This document shows positions 7,299 to 14,905 of a stretch of 64,000 bases of DNA, one piece after another; positions within the stretch are counted from its first letter, which is position 1, and the number at the start of each line of letters is the position of its first letter. Position numbers and translations under genes: made by a program. Source of the DNA: Streptomyces spororaveus (GTDB lineage: Bacteria > Actinomycetota > Actinomycetes > Streptomycetales > Streptomycetaceae); the NCBI RefSeq assembly GCF_016755875.1, contig NZ_BNED01000005.1, forward strand, positions 2,578,501 to 2,642,500, in the 5' to 3' direction. The notes under the pieces are model-generated. The model did not search any database. It was not told where the DNA came from and saw only the letters and a program-made list of their open reading frames with translations.

Positions 7299-7316
7299 TA
7301 TGCGCGTCTTCGCATA
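7299..7316. promoter_or_regulatory. Inverted repeat upstream of the element operon
   Basis: TATGCG-N6-CGCATA lies about 90 bp before the 68-aa gene. CATAGT on the minus strand could be a -10 overlapping one arm. It is a reasonable autoregulatory site for the XRE regulator, by position only. Confidence 0.3.
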
Positions 7317-7488
7317 AACGCGTCTCCCGGCCTGCCATCGTCGTCGGGTCCCTGGAGTCGCCTGCGGGGTGGATCGGCGCTCTGCGCGGCGTGCAGCCGG
7401 CTTCCTGGGGCTTGGGGAGGCAGAAGACCCCCCGACCGGCCGTTGTGGCTGATCAGGGGGCTACCTGCGTTTCAAAATGACCAGAGGT

Positions 7489-7551
7489 CTAGGTGCGCAC
7501 CTCGTAGCTTCGCTTCACGTCCACTGCCTGGCTCCGGTCGCTGCTGGTCAT
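7489..7551 (-). pseudogene. Stranded native miaB start (20 codons)
   Basis: The ATG at 7551 encodes MTSSDRSQAVDVKRSYEVRT and then meets TAG, exactly where the sequence leaves the 22-bp repeat. The last six residues equal those of the intact miaB at the other end of the element. TACCCT lies 6 nt before the ATG, as at the functional start. The divergent TAXI gene starts 143 bp further on, the expected neighbour of a native miaB promoter. I infer this is the original 5' end cut off by the insertion; it can now only make a 20-aa peptide. Confidence 0.75.
7490..7511. repeat. Right attachment-site repeat (attR-like)
   Basis: Identical over 22 bp to 1192-1213, with the palindrome AGGTGCGCACCT at 7491-7502. 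Joining the two element-side flanks gives an imperfect dyad (ACCAAGAAG on one side, CTCTGGT on the other) around that palindrome, as expected of a serine-integrase attP. The dyad is seen in the sequence; the enzyme class is inferred. Confidence 0.75.
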
Positions 7552-7694
7552 GCAACAAGGGTAGGCGGTACCCGGTGGCCCTCCGGTCCCCCGTTCGGCC
7601 GACCCGCCCGCAAGCCTCCGGGGCGGCTCCGCTCGGGAGCCCCCGGGCGGCCCGCGCCGTGACAGGACGGCGGACGGGTGGCAGGATCGCGGCC

Positions 7695-8690
7695 ATGCCT
7701 CTCGTACCGCCCCGGATCAGCAGGCGCCACGCCCTGCGGGTCCTGGTGGCCGTACTCGCCGTACTCGGCGTCCTGACGTGGTGGCTGAAGCCCTTCGGGC
7801 AGCCGGAGCTGGAGGGCGAGCTGACCTTCAGCACGGGCGCGCGGACCGGGGTCTACCACCGGTACGGGCAGCTGCTGGAGCAGGCGCTCGCGCGGGACAT
7901 GCCCGGGGTGGACGTACGGCTGGAGACCAGCGAGGGCTCGCAGGAGAACCTGAAGCGGCTGGCCAGCGGTGAGGCGGACTTCACCGTGGCGACAGCGGAC
8001 GCGGTCGCCAAGTACCAGCTCGACAAGAAGCCCGGCGCGGACCGGCTCCAGGGCGTCGCACGGCTCTACGACGACTACGTGCAGCTGGTGGTCCCGGCCG
8101 GCTCCCCCGTGCAGTCGGCCCGGGACCTGCGCGGCAAGCGGGTCGCCATCGGCCAGCCGGGTTCCGGGGTGCGGCTGGTCTCGGAGCGGCTGCTGCGGGC
8201 GGCCGAGATCGATCCGGTACTGGACCTCACTCCGGTGTCCATAGGCATCGACACCATGCCGGGCGAGCTGGAGGCCGGCCGGATCGACGCGTTCTTCTGG
8301 TCGGGCGGCCTGCCGACGAACGCCGTGCGGGAGCTGTCGGAGCGTTTCGACATCCGGCTCGTGCAACTCGGCGACCTGGTGGAACCGCTGCAGGAGAGCG
8401 GCAGCCCGGCGCGCTACTACCGGACGGCGGTCATGCCGCAGGACGCCTACGCGCGGGCCCGCAACACCAGCGCCGTGTCGACCCTGGCCGTACCGAACCT
8501 GCTGGTGACCACCGAGAAGCAGGACCCCGAGCTCACCGAGCAGCTGACGCGGACCGTGATCCTCAGCCGCGACCTCGTCGGGCGCCAGGTGCACGCGGCG
8601 CAGCTCGTGGACCTGCGGACGGCGATCTACACCGACCCCCTGCAACTGCACGAGGGCGCGCGCCGCTACTACCGGTCCGTCAAGCCCTGA
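7695..8690 (+). CDS. TAXI family TRAP transporter solute-binding protein
   Basis: 331 aa. A Tat-like N-terminus (SRRHALRVLVAVLAVLGVLTWW) gives a membrane-anchored or exported protein. Mature motifs LTFSTGARTGVYHRYG, GEADFTVATADAV and VAIGQPGSGVRLVSERLL follow the TAXI pattern (TG...G.Y...G; GS.T...A). The family binds carboxylates such as glutamate or 2-oxoglutarate for tripartite transporters. No TRAP membrane subunit is adjacent, so it may work alone as a sensor or with a distant permease. The ATG at 7695 has no strong RBS. It is divergent from the native miaB start. Confidence 0.85.
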   Translation: MPLVPPRISRRHALRVLVAVLAVLGVLTWWLKPFGQPELEGELTFSTGARTGVYHRYGQLLEQALARDMPGVDVRLETSEGSQENLKRLASGEADFTVATADAVAKYQLDKKPGADRLQGVARLYDDYVQLVVPAGSPVQSARDLRGKRVAIGQPGSGVRLVSERLLRAAEIDPVLDLTPVSIGIDTMPGELEAGRIDAFFWSGGLPTNAVRELSERFDIRLVQLGDLVEPLQESGSPARYYRTAVMPQDAYARARNTSAVSTLAVPNLLVTTEKQDPELTEQLTRTVILSRDLVGRQVHAAQLVDLRTAIYTDPLQLHEGARRYYRSVKP

Positions 8691-8723
8691 GGGCCCGGTG
8701 AGCCCCGGGGCCGGTCCGGACGC

Positions 8724-9767
8724 TCACGCGGAGGCCGGCGGTGCCGGCAGCAGCATGGTCGCCGCCGCGGCCGCGCCGATCAGGCCCGCGTGGGTGCCCA
8801 GCATCGCCGGCACCACCTGGATGTCCTGGGCGAAGGAGAGCGTGGCGTAGGCCGCGAGGTGGCTGCGGATCGGGGCGAAGAGCGTGTCTCCGGCGGCGGC
8901 CACTCCCCCGCCGATGACCGCGATGTCCGTCTCCACCAGGGTCGCCGTGGCCGCGATGGCGGCGGCCAGGGCGCGGCCCGCCCGGTCGAAGGCGGCCAGG
9001 GCGATCGGGTCTCCCTCGGCGGCGGCGGCCGCCACGCCCGCCGCCGTGGCATCGCGCTCACGCCCACCGCTCGCGCCGCTCGCGCCGTCCGGGGTGCCGG
9101 CCGGCGTCCAGCCCTGTTCCAGGGCCCAGCGGGCGATCGCCGTACCGGAGGCGATCGACTCGACGCACCCGTGGCCGCCGCAGGCGCACGGCTCGCCGTC
9201 GAAAGCCACACTGATGTGGCCGATGTGGCCGGCGTTGCCCGTGGGGCCGGGGTGGATCTGGTTGTTCAGGATCAGGCCGCCACCGACACCCGTGGAGACC
9301 ACCATGCACAGTGCGTTCGCGTGGCCCCGGGCCGCACCCAGCCAGTGCTCGGCGGCGGTCATCGCCACCCCGTCACCGGCCAGCACGGTCGGCAGGTCGG
9401 CTCCGCGCGCCGCGAGTTCCGCCACGACCCGCTCCTGGACCGGGAACTCCCGCCACGCCCCGATGTTGACCGGGCTGACCGTGCCCCGGGAGGTGTCCAC
9501 CGGGCCGGCGCTGCCGATCCCGCAGCGGACCGCCGAGGCCCACACCGGCGACTCGGAGAGGTCGGCGACGACCTCGGCGACCGCCGCCATGACACCGTCC
9601 GCGTCCGCCCCGCGCGGGGTCGGTCGGCGGGTGGTGGCCGTCATCGTGCCGTCGGGGTGCACCAGCGCACCGGCGATCTTCGTACCGCCGATGTCGATCG
9701 CCACCGTCGGGCCGGAGGCCGCTGCGGCGGCCCGCGGTGCGGGGTACGGGACGCTGGGAATGATCAC
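8724..9767 (-). CDS. ROK family sugar kinase
   Basis: 347 aa, GTG start at 9767. ATP-binding motif AIDIGGTKIAGALV lies near residue 23. The catalytic region has AGDGVAMTAAEHW, the STGVGGGLILN phosphate loop, GHIGH, and a zinc-binding CACGGHGCVES motif. It should phosphorylate a hexose or amino sugar released by the neighbouring glycosidases (mannose, GlcNAc or ManNAc). No ROK DNA-binding domain is present, so it is a kinase, not a repressor. It lies 28 bp downstream of the LacI gene on the same strand and is probably co-transcribed. A low-complexity Ala/Gly-rich insert (about 225-260) is atypical. Confidence 0.88.
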   Translation of the reverse strand: MIIPSVPYPAPRAAAAASGPTVAIDIGGTKIAGALVHPDGTMTATTRRPTPRGADADGVMAAVAEVVADLSESPVWASAVRCGIGSAGPVDTSRGTVSPVNIGAWREFPVQERVVAELAARGADLPTVLAGDGVAMTAAEHWLGAARGHANALCMVVSTGVGGGLILNNQIHPGPTGNAGHIGHISVAFDGEPCACGGHGCVESIASGTAIARWALEQGWTPAGTPDGASGASGGRERDATAAGVAAAAAEGDPIALAAFDRAGRALAAAIAATATLVETDIAVIGGGVAAAGDTLFAPIRSHLAAYATLSFAQDIQVVPAMLGTHAGLIGAAAAATMLLPAPPASA

Positions 9768-9794
9768 GGTGGCGACTCCAGGAGGGTTTCAGGA

Positions 9795-10862
9795 TTAAGT
9801 ATGCGCCGGGGGTGGCGCCGTGCTCTCGCGCGGCTCCAGCCGCGGCCGCTCGCTGATCCGCACCCCGGGCGGGCCGCCCGCGAGGACGGCCAGGAGTTCC
9901 TCGGCGGCCAGTCGGCCGAAGCCGGCGGTGTCCCGTACGAGAGCGGTGAGCCGGGGATGGGTGACCCGGCAGAGCGCGGAGTCGTCCCAGGCCACGATCG
10001 AGAGCCGGCCCGGGACGGGGATGCCCAGCCCGGCGGCGACCGCGCTTCCGGCGACGGCCATCACGTCGTTGTCGTAGACGAGCGCCGTGGGCGGATCCGG
10101 CTCGGCGAGGACCCGTCGGGTGGCCGCCGCTCCCTCGGCATCGGAGTAGTCCGTGACCACCGAGCGCACCTGGTCCGGTCCGAGGCCGCGCCGCCCGGCC
10201 TCGGCCCGCAGGGACTCCATCCGGCGGACCGTGTGGGCGAGGCCGGGCAGGCCGGCGACGTGGACGATCCGGCGGTGGCCGAGCCCGTACAGGTGCTCCA
10301 GGACCTGGGCCATGGCGCCGGCGTCGTCGGCCCGCACCGAGGACAGCGTCGAGGGGGCTGCGGGCGGGGCCGGGGCCGCGGCGCCGTCCGGGGACAGGGC
10401 CTCGCCGATGGTGACCGCGGGCAGGGCCAGTGCCTCCAGGAGCGCCGGCCTCGGGTCGCTCGTCCGCGGGTCGACGACCAGGACGCCGTCGACCCGCCGC
10501 TCGGCCCACCAGCGGCGGTAGACCGCGCATTCGGCGTCGATGTCCTCGACGACCTGGAACAGCAGGGCGGTCCGGGCCGTGGAGAGGACCTCCTGGATGC
10601 CGGAGACGAGCTGGAGGAAGAAGGACTCGACGCCGAGCGTGTGCGCGGGCCGGGCGAGGACCAGGCCGACGGCTCCGGAGCGTTCGCCGGACAGGGCGCG
10701 GGCTGCGCTGTTGGGCTGCCAGCCCAGCTCCTCCGCGACGCGGCGGATCCGGGCCCGGGTGTCCTGCGAGACGCCCGGCCGGTCGTTGAGCGCGAAGGAG
10801 ACGGCGCTCTCCGACACTCCGGCCTGCCGGGCGATGTCCTTGATCGTGGGTCTGCGGGCCAT
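9795..10862 (-). CDS. LacI family transcriptional regulator
   Basis: 355 aa with ATG at 10862 (a second ATG lies 12 nt upstream). The N-terminal HTH and hinge are clear: ARRPTIKDIARQAGVSESAV, RPGVSQDTRARI, LGWQPNSAARALSG. A periplasmic-binding-protein-like effector domain follows (GVLVVDPRTSD, LVYDNDVMAVAGSA, LSIVAWDDSALCRVTHP). It probably represses the divergent GH5-GH85 operon and its own kinase until a mannosyl or GlcNAc sugar binds. Two near-palindromic sites upstream of the GH5 gene are good candidate operators. Confidence 0.92.
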   Translation of the reverse strand: MARRPTIKDIARQAGVSESAVSFALNDRPGVSQDTRARIRRVAEELGWQPNSAARALSGERSGAVGLVLARPAHTLGVESFFLQLVSGIQEVLSTARTALLFQVVEDIDAECAVYRRWWAERRVDGVLVVDPRTSDPRPALLEALALPAVTIGEALSPDGAAAPAPPAAPSTLSSVRADDAGAMAQVLEHLYGLGHRRIVHVAGLPGLAHTVRRMESLRAEAGRRGLGPDQVRSVVTDYSDAEGAAATRRVLAEPDPPTALVYDNDVMAVAGSAVAAGLGIPVPGRLSIVAWDDSALCRVTHPRLTALVRDTAGFGRLAAEELLAVLAGGPPGVRISERPRLEPRESTAPPPAHT

Positions 10863-11232
10863 GGCCTGCCTCATTCGTCCTTCGGGTGCGTCACACGTGG
10901 CGGAATACGGATGGCGATGGCCGGACCGTACGCGATCCTGCCCTGACAGACGGCTTTTATGACGATCCAGTTGATTCCGGCAGGGGTTTCGAGCGGCGGG
11001 TCCGCCGTCCACCGCGAAGCCGGGCGTGCCACTGACCAGGATCCCGACGGGGCGCTGCGCGTACGGAGCTTCGTGCGCGGCCACCCCGGCCGGCCGCCCG
11101 GGGGCCTCGGGCGGCCGGTGGCGGCGATGGCCCGGGCAGGTTCGGACGGGGACCCGTGTGCACCGGGACCGGCGGGCCACAGTGACCGAAATACAGCTGT
11201 TCCTTTCCGCGCGGTTCCTTGTGGCCCCCGAC

Positions 11233-11250
11233 AACTAAAGCGCATTAGTT
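11233..11250. promoter_or_regulatory. Candidate LacI operator 1
   Basis: AACTAAAGCGCATTAGTT is an 18-bp palindrome broken only at one symmetric pair, with the CG-centred core typical of LacI-family operators. A related site lies 56 bp downstream (centre to centre). Confidence 0.6.
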
Positions 11251-11276
11251 TCCCGAGGTTCTTCCGTGCGGACCCC

Positions 11277-11306
11277 TTGTGTCAACTGGACTGAAGCGCA
11301 TAAGTA
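11277..11306 (+). promoter_or_regulatory. Candidate GH5 promoter overlapping operator 2
   Basis: TTGTGT (11277-11282) and TAAGTA (11301-11306) are spaced by 18 bp. The second hexamer overlaps operator 2, so bound repressor would block polymerase. Assignment is by pattern only. Confidence 0.35.
11290..11305. promoter_or_regulatory. Candidate LacI operator 2
   Basis: ACTGAAGCGCATAAGT shares the core AAGCGCAT with operator 1 and keeps the outer ACT...AGT symmetry with two mismatched pairs. It sits about 60-75 bp upstream of the GH5 start. Confidence 0.55.
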
Positions 11307-11364
11307 CACCGGCTTCGGCCCTGTTGACTTTCCTCACCCGCACGGGCAGGTTGTGGCGCATCCG

Positions 11365-12663
11365 GTGAATTCCTCCAGAACTCCAGGACGCCCAGTGCCC
11401 GATGACGCGCTCCGCTTCGGCGCCAACTACACACCGGCCCGCGGCTGGTTCCACCACTGGCTGGACTTCGACCTCGACGAGCTGCGGGCCGATCTGGACT
11501 CGATCGCCGCACTCGGGCTGGACCACGTGCGCGTCTTCCCGCTGTGGCCGGTGTTCCAGCCGAACCGGACGTTGATCCGGCCGCGTGCCGTCGAGCAGCT
11601 CGTCGCGCTCGCCGACGCGGCCGCCGAGCGCGGGCTCGACGTCAACGTGGACGGATTGCAAGGGCACTTGTCGAGCTTCGACTTCCTGCCCGCCTGGACC
11701 CGGACCTGGCACCGGCGCAGCATCTTCACCGATCCCGACGTGGTCGCCGGGCAGGAGGAGTACCTGCGCACGCTGGCCGCGGCCCTCGCCGACCGGCCGA
11801 ACTTCCTGGGCATGACCGTCGGCAACGAGATCAACCAGTTCTCCGGCGCCCCGCACCCCGACCCCGACCGGATCACCCCGGACCAGGCCGCCCGCTGGCT
11901 GGAGCGGATGCTCGCCGCCTGTGAGGAGGGCGCACCGGGGCGGCTGCATCTGCATGCCGAGTACGACGCCGCCTGGTACCGGGACGGGCACCCCTTCACC
12001 GCGGCCCAGGCGGCCCGGCTGGGCGCGGCCACCGCCGTGCACTCCTGGGTGTTCAACGGCACCGCGCAGCGCCACGGCCGGTGCGGGACGGCGACGGAGC
12101 ACCATGCCGCGTACCTGATCGAGCTCTCCAAGGCCTGGGCCGTGGACCCGCACCGCCCGGTGTGGCTCCAGGAGGTCGGAGCCCCGGCGCCGCTGATCCC
12201 GCCCGCGCACGCGGCGCGGTTCACCGAGGCCACGGTCGCGAACGCCCTGGACTGCCCGGACGTGTGGGGCGTGACCTGGTGGTGCTCCCACGACGTGTCC
12301 CGGGAGCTCGCGGACTTCCCGGAGCTGGAGTACGGCCTCGGCCTCATGACCAACGACCGCCGGACCAAACCGGTCGGCGCCGCGATCGCCCGGATCACCG
12401 AGCAGTGGCGGGGCCGCGCGCACCGCCCGGCCCCGCGGTCCACCGCGCTCGCCGTGGACGCCGGCGAGGACGCCGACGGCGGTGCGGCGGGGGCGCCCGG
12501 GCGCTCGGTGTGCGCCCCGGGCGGGGCGTTCTTCGAGGCCTGGGCCGTGCTGACGGCCCAGGGGGTGCGCCCCGCGGTGGTCCTCGCGGAGCGCGCCGCG
12601 GATCCCGCCCATCTGGCCGCGCGCGGCATCACCGAGGTACTGCGCGTGCACGACGTGACCTGA
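11365..12663 (+). CDS. GH5 family glycosidase, probable GH5_18-type beta-mannosidase
   Basis: About 432 aa from GTG 11365; GTG 11353 is also possible and neither has a good RBS. It is a cytoplasmic (beta/alpha)8 hydrolase: there is no signal peptide, LRFGANYTPARGWFHHW opens the barrel, GNEINQF carries the acid/base Glu (about E155) and VWLQEVGAP the nucleophile (about E270). The VTWWCSHDV strand supplies the aromatic subsite. From known GH5_18 enzymes, which hydrolyse Man-beta-1,4-GlcNAc from the N-glycan core, and from the neighbouring GH85, I infer the same role. The last about 85 residues are a variable extension. It is controlled by the divergent LacI regulator and is followed by GH85 after 54 bp. 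Confidence 0.8.
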   Translation: MNSSRTPGRPVPDDALRFGANYTPARGWFHHWLDFDLDELRADLDSIAALGLDHVRVFPLWPVFQPNRTLIRPRAVEQLVALADAAAERGLDVNVDGLQGHLSSFDFLPAWTRTWHRRSIFTDPDVVAGQEEYLRTLAAALADRPNFLGMTVGNEINQFSGAPHPDPDRITPDQAARWLERMLAACEEGAPGRLHLHAEYDAAWYRDGHPFTAAQAARLGAATAVHSWVFNGTAQRHGRCGTATEHHAAYLIELSKAWAVDPHRPVWLQEVGAPAPLIPPAHAARFTEATVANALDCPDVWGVTWWCSHDVSRELADFPELEYGLGLMTNDRRTKPVGAAIARITEQWRGRAHRPAPRSTALAVDAGEDADGGAAGAPGRSVCAPGGAFFEAWAVLTAQGVRPAVVLAERAADPAHLAARGITEVLRVHDVT

Positions 12664-12717
12664 CCGCCCGATCCCCCCATGCCCCGATCCGCCCGATCCC
12701 CTCGTGAGGAGCCCCGC

Positions 12718-14868
12718 ATGCCCGAGACCGACCACGGCGTCGATCCGCGTACGCCGCCCGCCGCGACACGGCCGACCCGGCGCAGGGTGCTCGCCACCGG
12801 GGCCGGGGCCGCCGCGCTCCTGGGCCTGGGCCTGGCGGGCCGCGCCCGGGCCGCCGCCGCGCCCGCACGCTTACCGGTGGCGGCACCCGCGGCACCGGAC
12901 CCGGCCGGCCTGGCCCCGTACGCCTCGTACTGGTTCCCCGACTCCCTGCCGTCGGGGACCCCCGGCCCCGGGATCGTGTGGCGCTCGCTCAGCGGGTGGG
13001 CCCCGGAGAGCGATCCGGATCTGGCGTACAACACCTCGACCGTGCCCCTGGCGGAGCGCTTCACCCCGGTCCCGGCGAACCGGGACGCGCGCGCCGGCCA
13101 GGCCCGTATCGCCTCGCTGGTGTCCTTCGGGCCCACGGCCGGGAACCCCTCCCAGGGCTCCCCGACCGCCGACCACTACGCGCTCACCCACTGGGCGTAC
13201 ATCGACGAGCTGGTCTTCTGGGGCGGCTCCGCCGGCGAGGGCATCGTGCTCGCGCCCAACGCGCCCGTGGTCGACGCCGCCCACCGCAACGGGGTCCGGG
13301 TGCTGGGCAATGTGTTCCTGCCTCCCGTCGCCTACGGCGGCGACCTCCGGTGGACCCGCGACCTGGTGCGACAGGACGCCCTGGGCCGTTTCCCGATCGC
13401 CGACGCGCTCGTCCGGGTGGCCCGGACGTACGGCTTCGACGGCTGGTTCGTGAACGCCGAGACCGACGGCGGGGACAGCGCGCTCGCCACCCGGATGCGG
13501 GGGTTCCTGCGCGCCCTGCGGACGGCCGGCGAGCCCCACGGACTGCGCATCACCTGGTACGACGCCATGAACAGCACCGGCCGGGTGGGCTGGCAGGGTG
13601 CCCTCAACGCGCTCAACCAGGAGTTCTTCGAGGACCGGGCCGGGAAGGTCTCGGACACGATGTTCGTGGACTTCCGCTGGACCCCGGACACCCTGGCCGC
13701 CTCGGGCGCACTCGCCGACCGCCTCGGCCGCTCCCGCCACGACCTGTGGGCCGCCGTGGACACCGAGTCCCGCGGCTGGGACTCGGTCGTCGACTGGGAC
13801 GCGATCGTCCCGCGCGAGCGCGAGCACGTCGTCAGCTACGGCTTCTACCGGCCCGAGTGGACCCGCAACCACCTCGCCGACCGCTCCCCCGGGGCCTTCC
13901 ACCGCGCCGACGACCGGTTCTGGACGGGCGAGTCCCTGGACCCGGCCCGGCCCGCGCCCGGCGCCCGCTGGCGGGCCCCCGCCACGGCCGTCGCCGACCG
14001 CTCCACCGTCACGGCCCTCCCCTTCGCCTGCTCCTTCAACACCGGGCACGGGCTGCGCTGGTACGACGGCGGCAGGGCCGTCTCGGACGCCGCCTGGAAC
14101 CACCTCGGGCTCCAGGACCGGCTCCCGGGCCGCCGCTGGGCCGTGGACACCGCCGGGGCGCGCCCCTCGGTCACCCTGGACTTCGCGGACGCCTGGCGCG
14201 GCGGCTCCAGCCTGCTGGTGGAGGGCGCCCTGAGCGCGCCCGCGGTCATCGGGCTGCATGCGACGCGGCTGCCGCTGACCCGCGGGACGGTCCTGGAACT
14301 GGTGCACGCCACGGGCTCGCCGGAGCCGGTCGCCGTGGAGCTCGGGGTGGCCGTCCGCGAGCCGTCCGGCCCCGGCGAGCCGGTCCCGTACACGTGGCTG
14401 CCGGCCGGAACCCGGGACAGCGGGCAGGGCTGGCGCACCACACGGGCCCGGCTGTCGTCCCTGGCGGGCAGGACCGCGTACGGCCTGGCGGTACGGATCA
14501 CCGCGCTCGGGAGGAAGCCGGTGGTGTGGCGGATCGGCGCCGTGTCGGTGCACGACGAGCCGCGCACCCGGCGCCCGGCACCGCCCGCGGCTCCGGTCGT
14601 GGACGCCTCGGCCCGCCACGACGGCCGGGCCTGGCTGCGCCTGTCCTGGCGGGCGGCGGCCGGACCCGGCGGGCGGCCCCGCCACCACGAGGTGTGGCGG
14701 GTCCTCCCCGACGGCACCCGCACCTTCCTCGGGGGCACCTGCGGCACCGCCCTGTATCTGCCCGCCGTCCCGCGCGCCGGGCGGGAACGGGCGGCGGCCT
14801 TCGAGGTCCGGGCCGTCGACGAGCTGTACGCGGCGTCCGAGCCGGCCTGCGCCACGCTGACCTGGTAG
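12718..14868 (+). CDS. GH85 endo-beta-N-acetylglucosaminidase, Tat-exported
   Basis: 716 aa. ATG 12718 has GAGGAG 7 nt upstream. A twin-arginine signal (TRRRVLATGAGAAALLGLGL, cleavage after about ARA-A) exports it. The barrel begins YASYWFPDSLPSG. The catalytic segment FDGWFVNAETDGG has Asn246 and Glu248, the GH85 assisting Asn and general acid. LNQEFFEDRAG and a C-terminal beta-sandwich plus Fn3-like region (about 625-716) follow. It cleaves the GlcNAc-GlcNAc bond of N-glycans outside the cell. Codon 52 (12871-12873) is TTA, a rare bldA-dependent leucine codon in Streptomyces, so translation may be restricted to differentiating cultures. Confidence 0.88.
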   Translation: MPETDHGVDPRTPPAATRPTRRRVLATGAGAAALLGLGLAGRARAAAAPARLPVAAPAAPDPAGLAPYASYWFPDSLPSGTPGPGIVWRSLSGWAPESDPDLAYNTSTVPLAERFTPVPANRDARAGQARIASLVSFGPTAGNPSQGSPTADHYALTHWAYIDELVFWGGSAGEGIVLAPNAPVVDAAHRNGVRVLGNVFLPPVAYGGDLRWTRDLVRQDALGRFPIADALVRVARTYGFDGWFVNAETDGGDSALATRMRGFLRALRTAGEPHGLRITWYDAMNSTGRVGWQGALNALNQEFFEDRAGKVSDTMFVDFRWTPDTLAASGALADRLGRSRHDLWAAVDTESRGWDSVVDWDAIVPREREHVVSYGFYRPEWTRNHLADRSPGAFHRADDRFWTGESLDPARPAPGARWRAPATAVADRSTVTALPFACSFNTGHGLRWYDGGRAVSDAAWNHLGLQDRLPGRRWAVDTAGARPSVTLDFADAWRGGSSLLVEGALSAPAVIGLHATRLPLTRGTVLELVHATGSPEPVAVELGVAVREPSGPGEPVPYTWLPAGTRDSGQGWRTTRARLSSLAGRTAYGLAVRITALGRKPVVWRIGAVSVHDEPRTRRPAPPAAPVVDASARHDGRAWLRLSWRAAAGPGGRPRHHEVWRVLPDGTRTFLGGTCGTALYLPAVPRAGRERAAAFEVRAVDELYAASEPACATLTW

Positions 14869-14905
14869 GCGCCAGGGGGTGGGGTGTCCTGTCGGTCAGG
14901 GCGGG

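Larger units (their letters stand above)
1192..7511. mobile_element. Decayed integrated element inside the miaB 5' region
   Basis: A segment of about 6.3 kb is bounded by identical 22-bp direct repeats (1192-1213 and 7490-7511). Each repeat holds the palindrome AGGTGCGCACCT. The left repeat lies within intact miaB. The right repeat lies in a 20-codon orphan miaB start whose frame ends at TAG immediately beyond the homology. The interior holds serine-recombinase debris, dCMP-deaminase debris, low-GC noncoding stretches, and a tight minus-strand operon of small proteins, a regulator and a PIMT-like methyltransferase. I see no intact integrase, replication or transfer gene, so the element looks immobile. 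Repeat positions and gene remains are seen directly; integration by a serine recombinase is inferred. Confidence 0.8.
10863..11364. other. Divergent intergenic region between LacI and GH5 genes
   Basis: About 500 bp with no convincing gene. The right half holds two GCGC-centred palindromes and a promoter-like pair. The left half contains GGCTTTTATGACG near 10950, which may belong to the LacI promoter, but I cannot place its elements. Confidence 0.6.
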
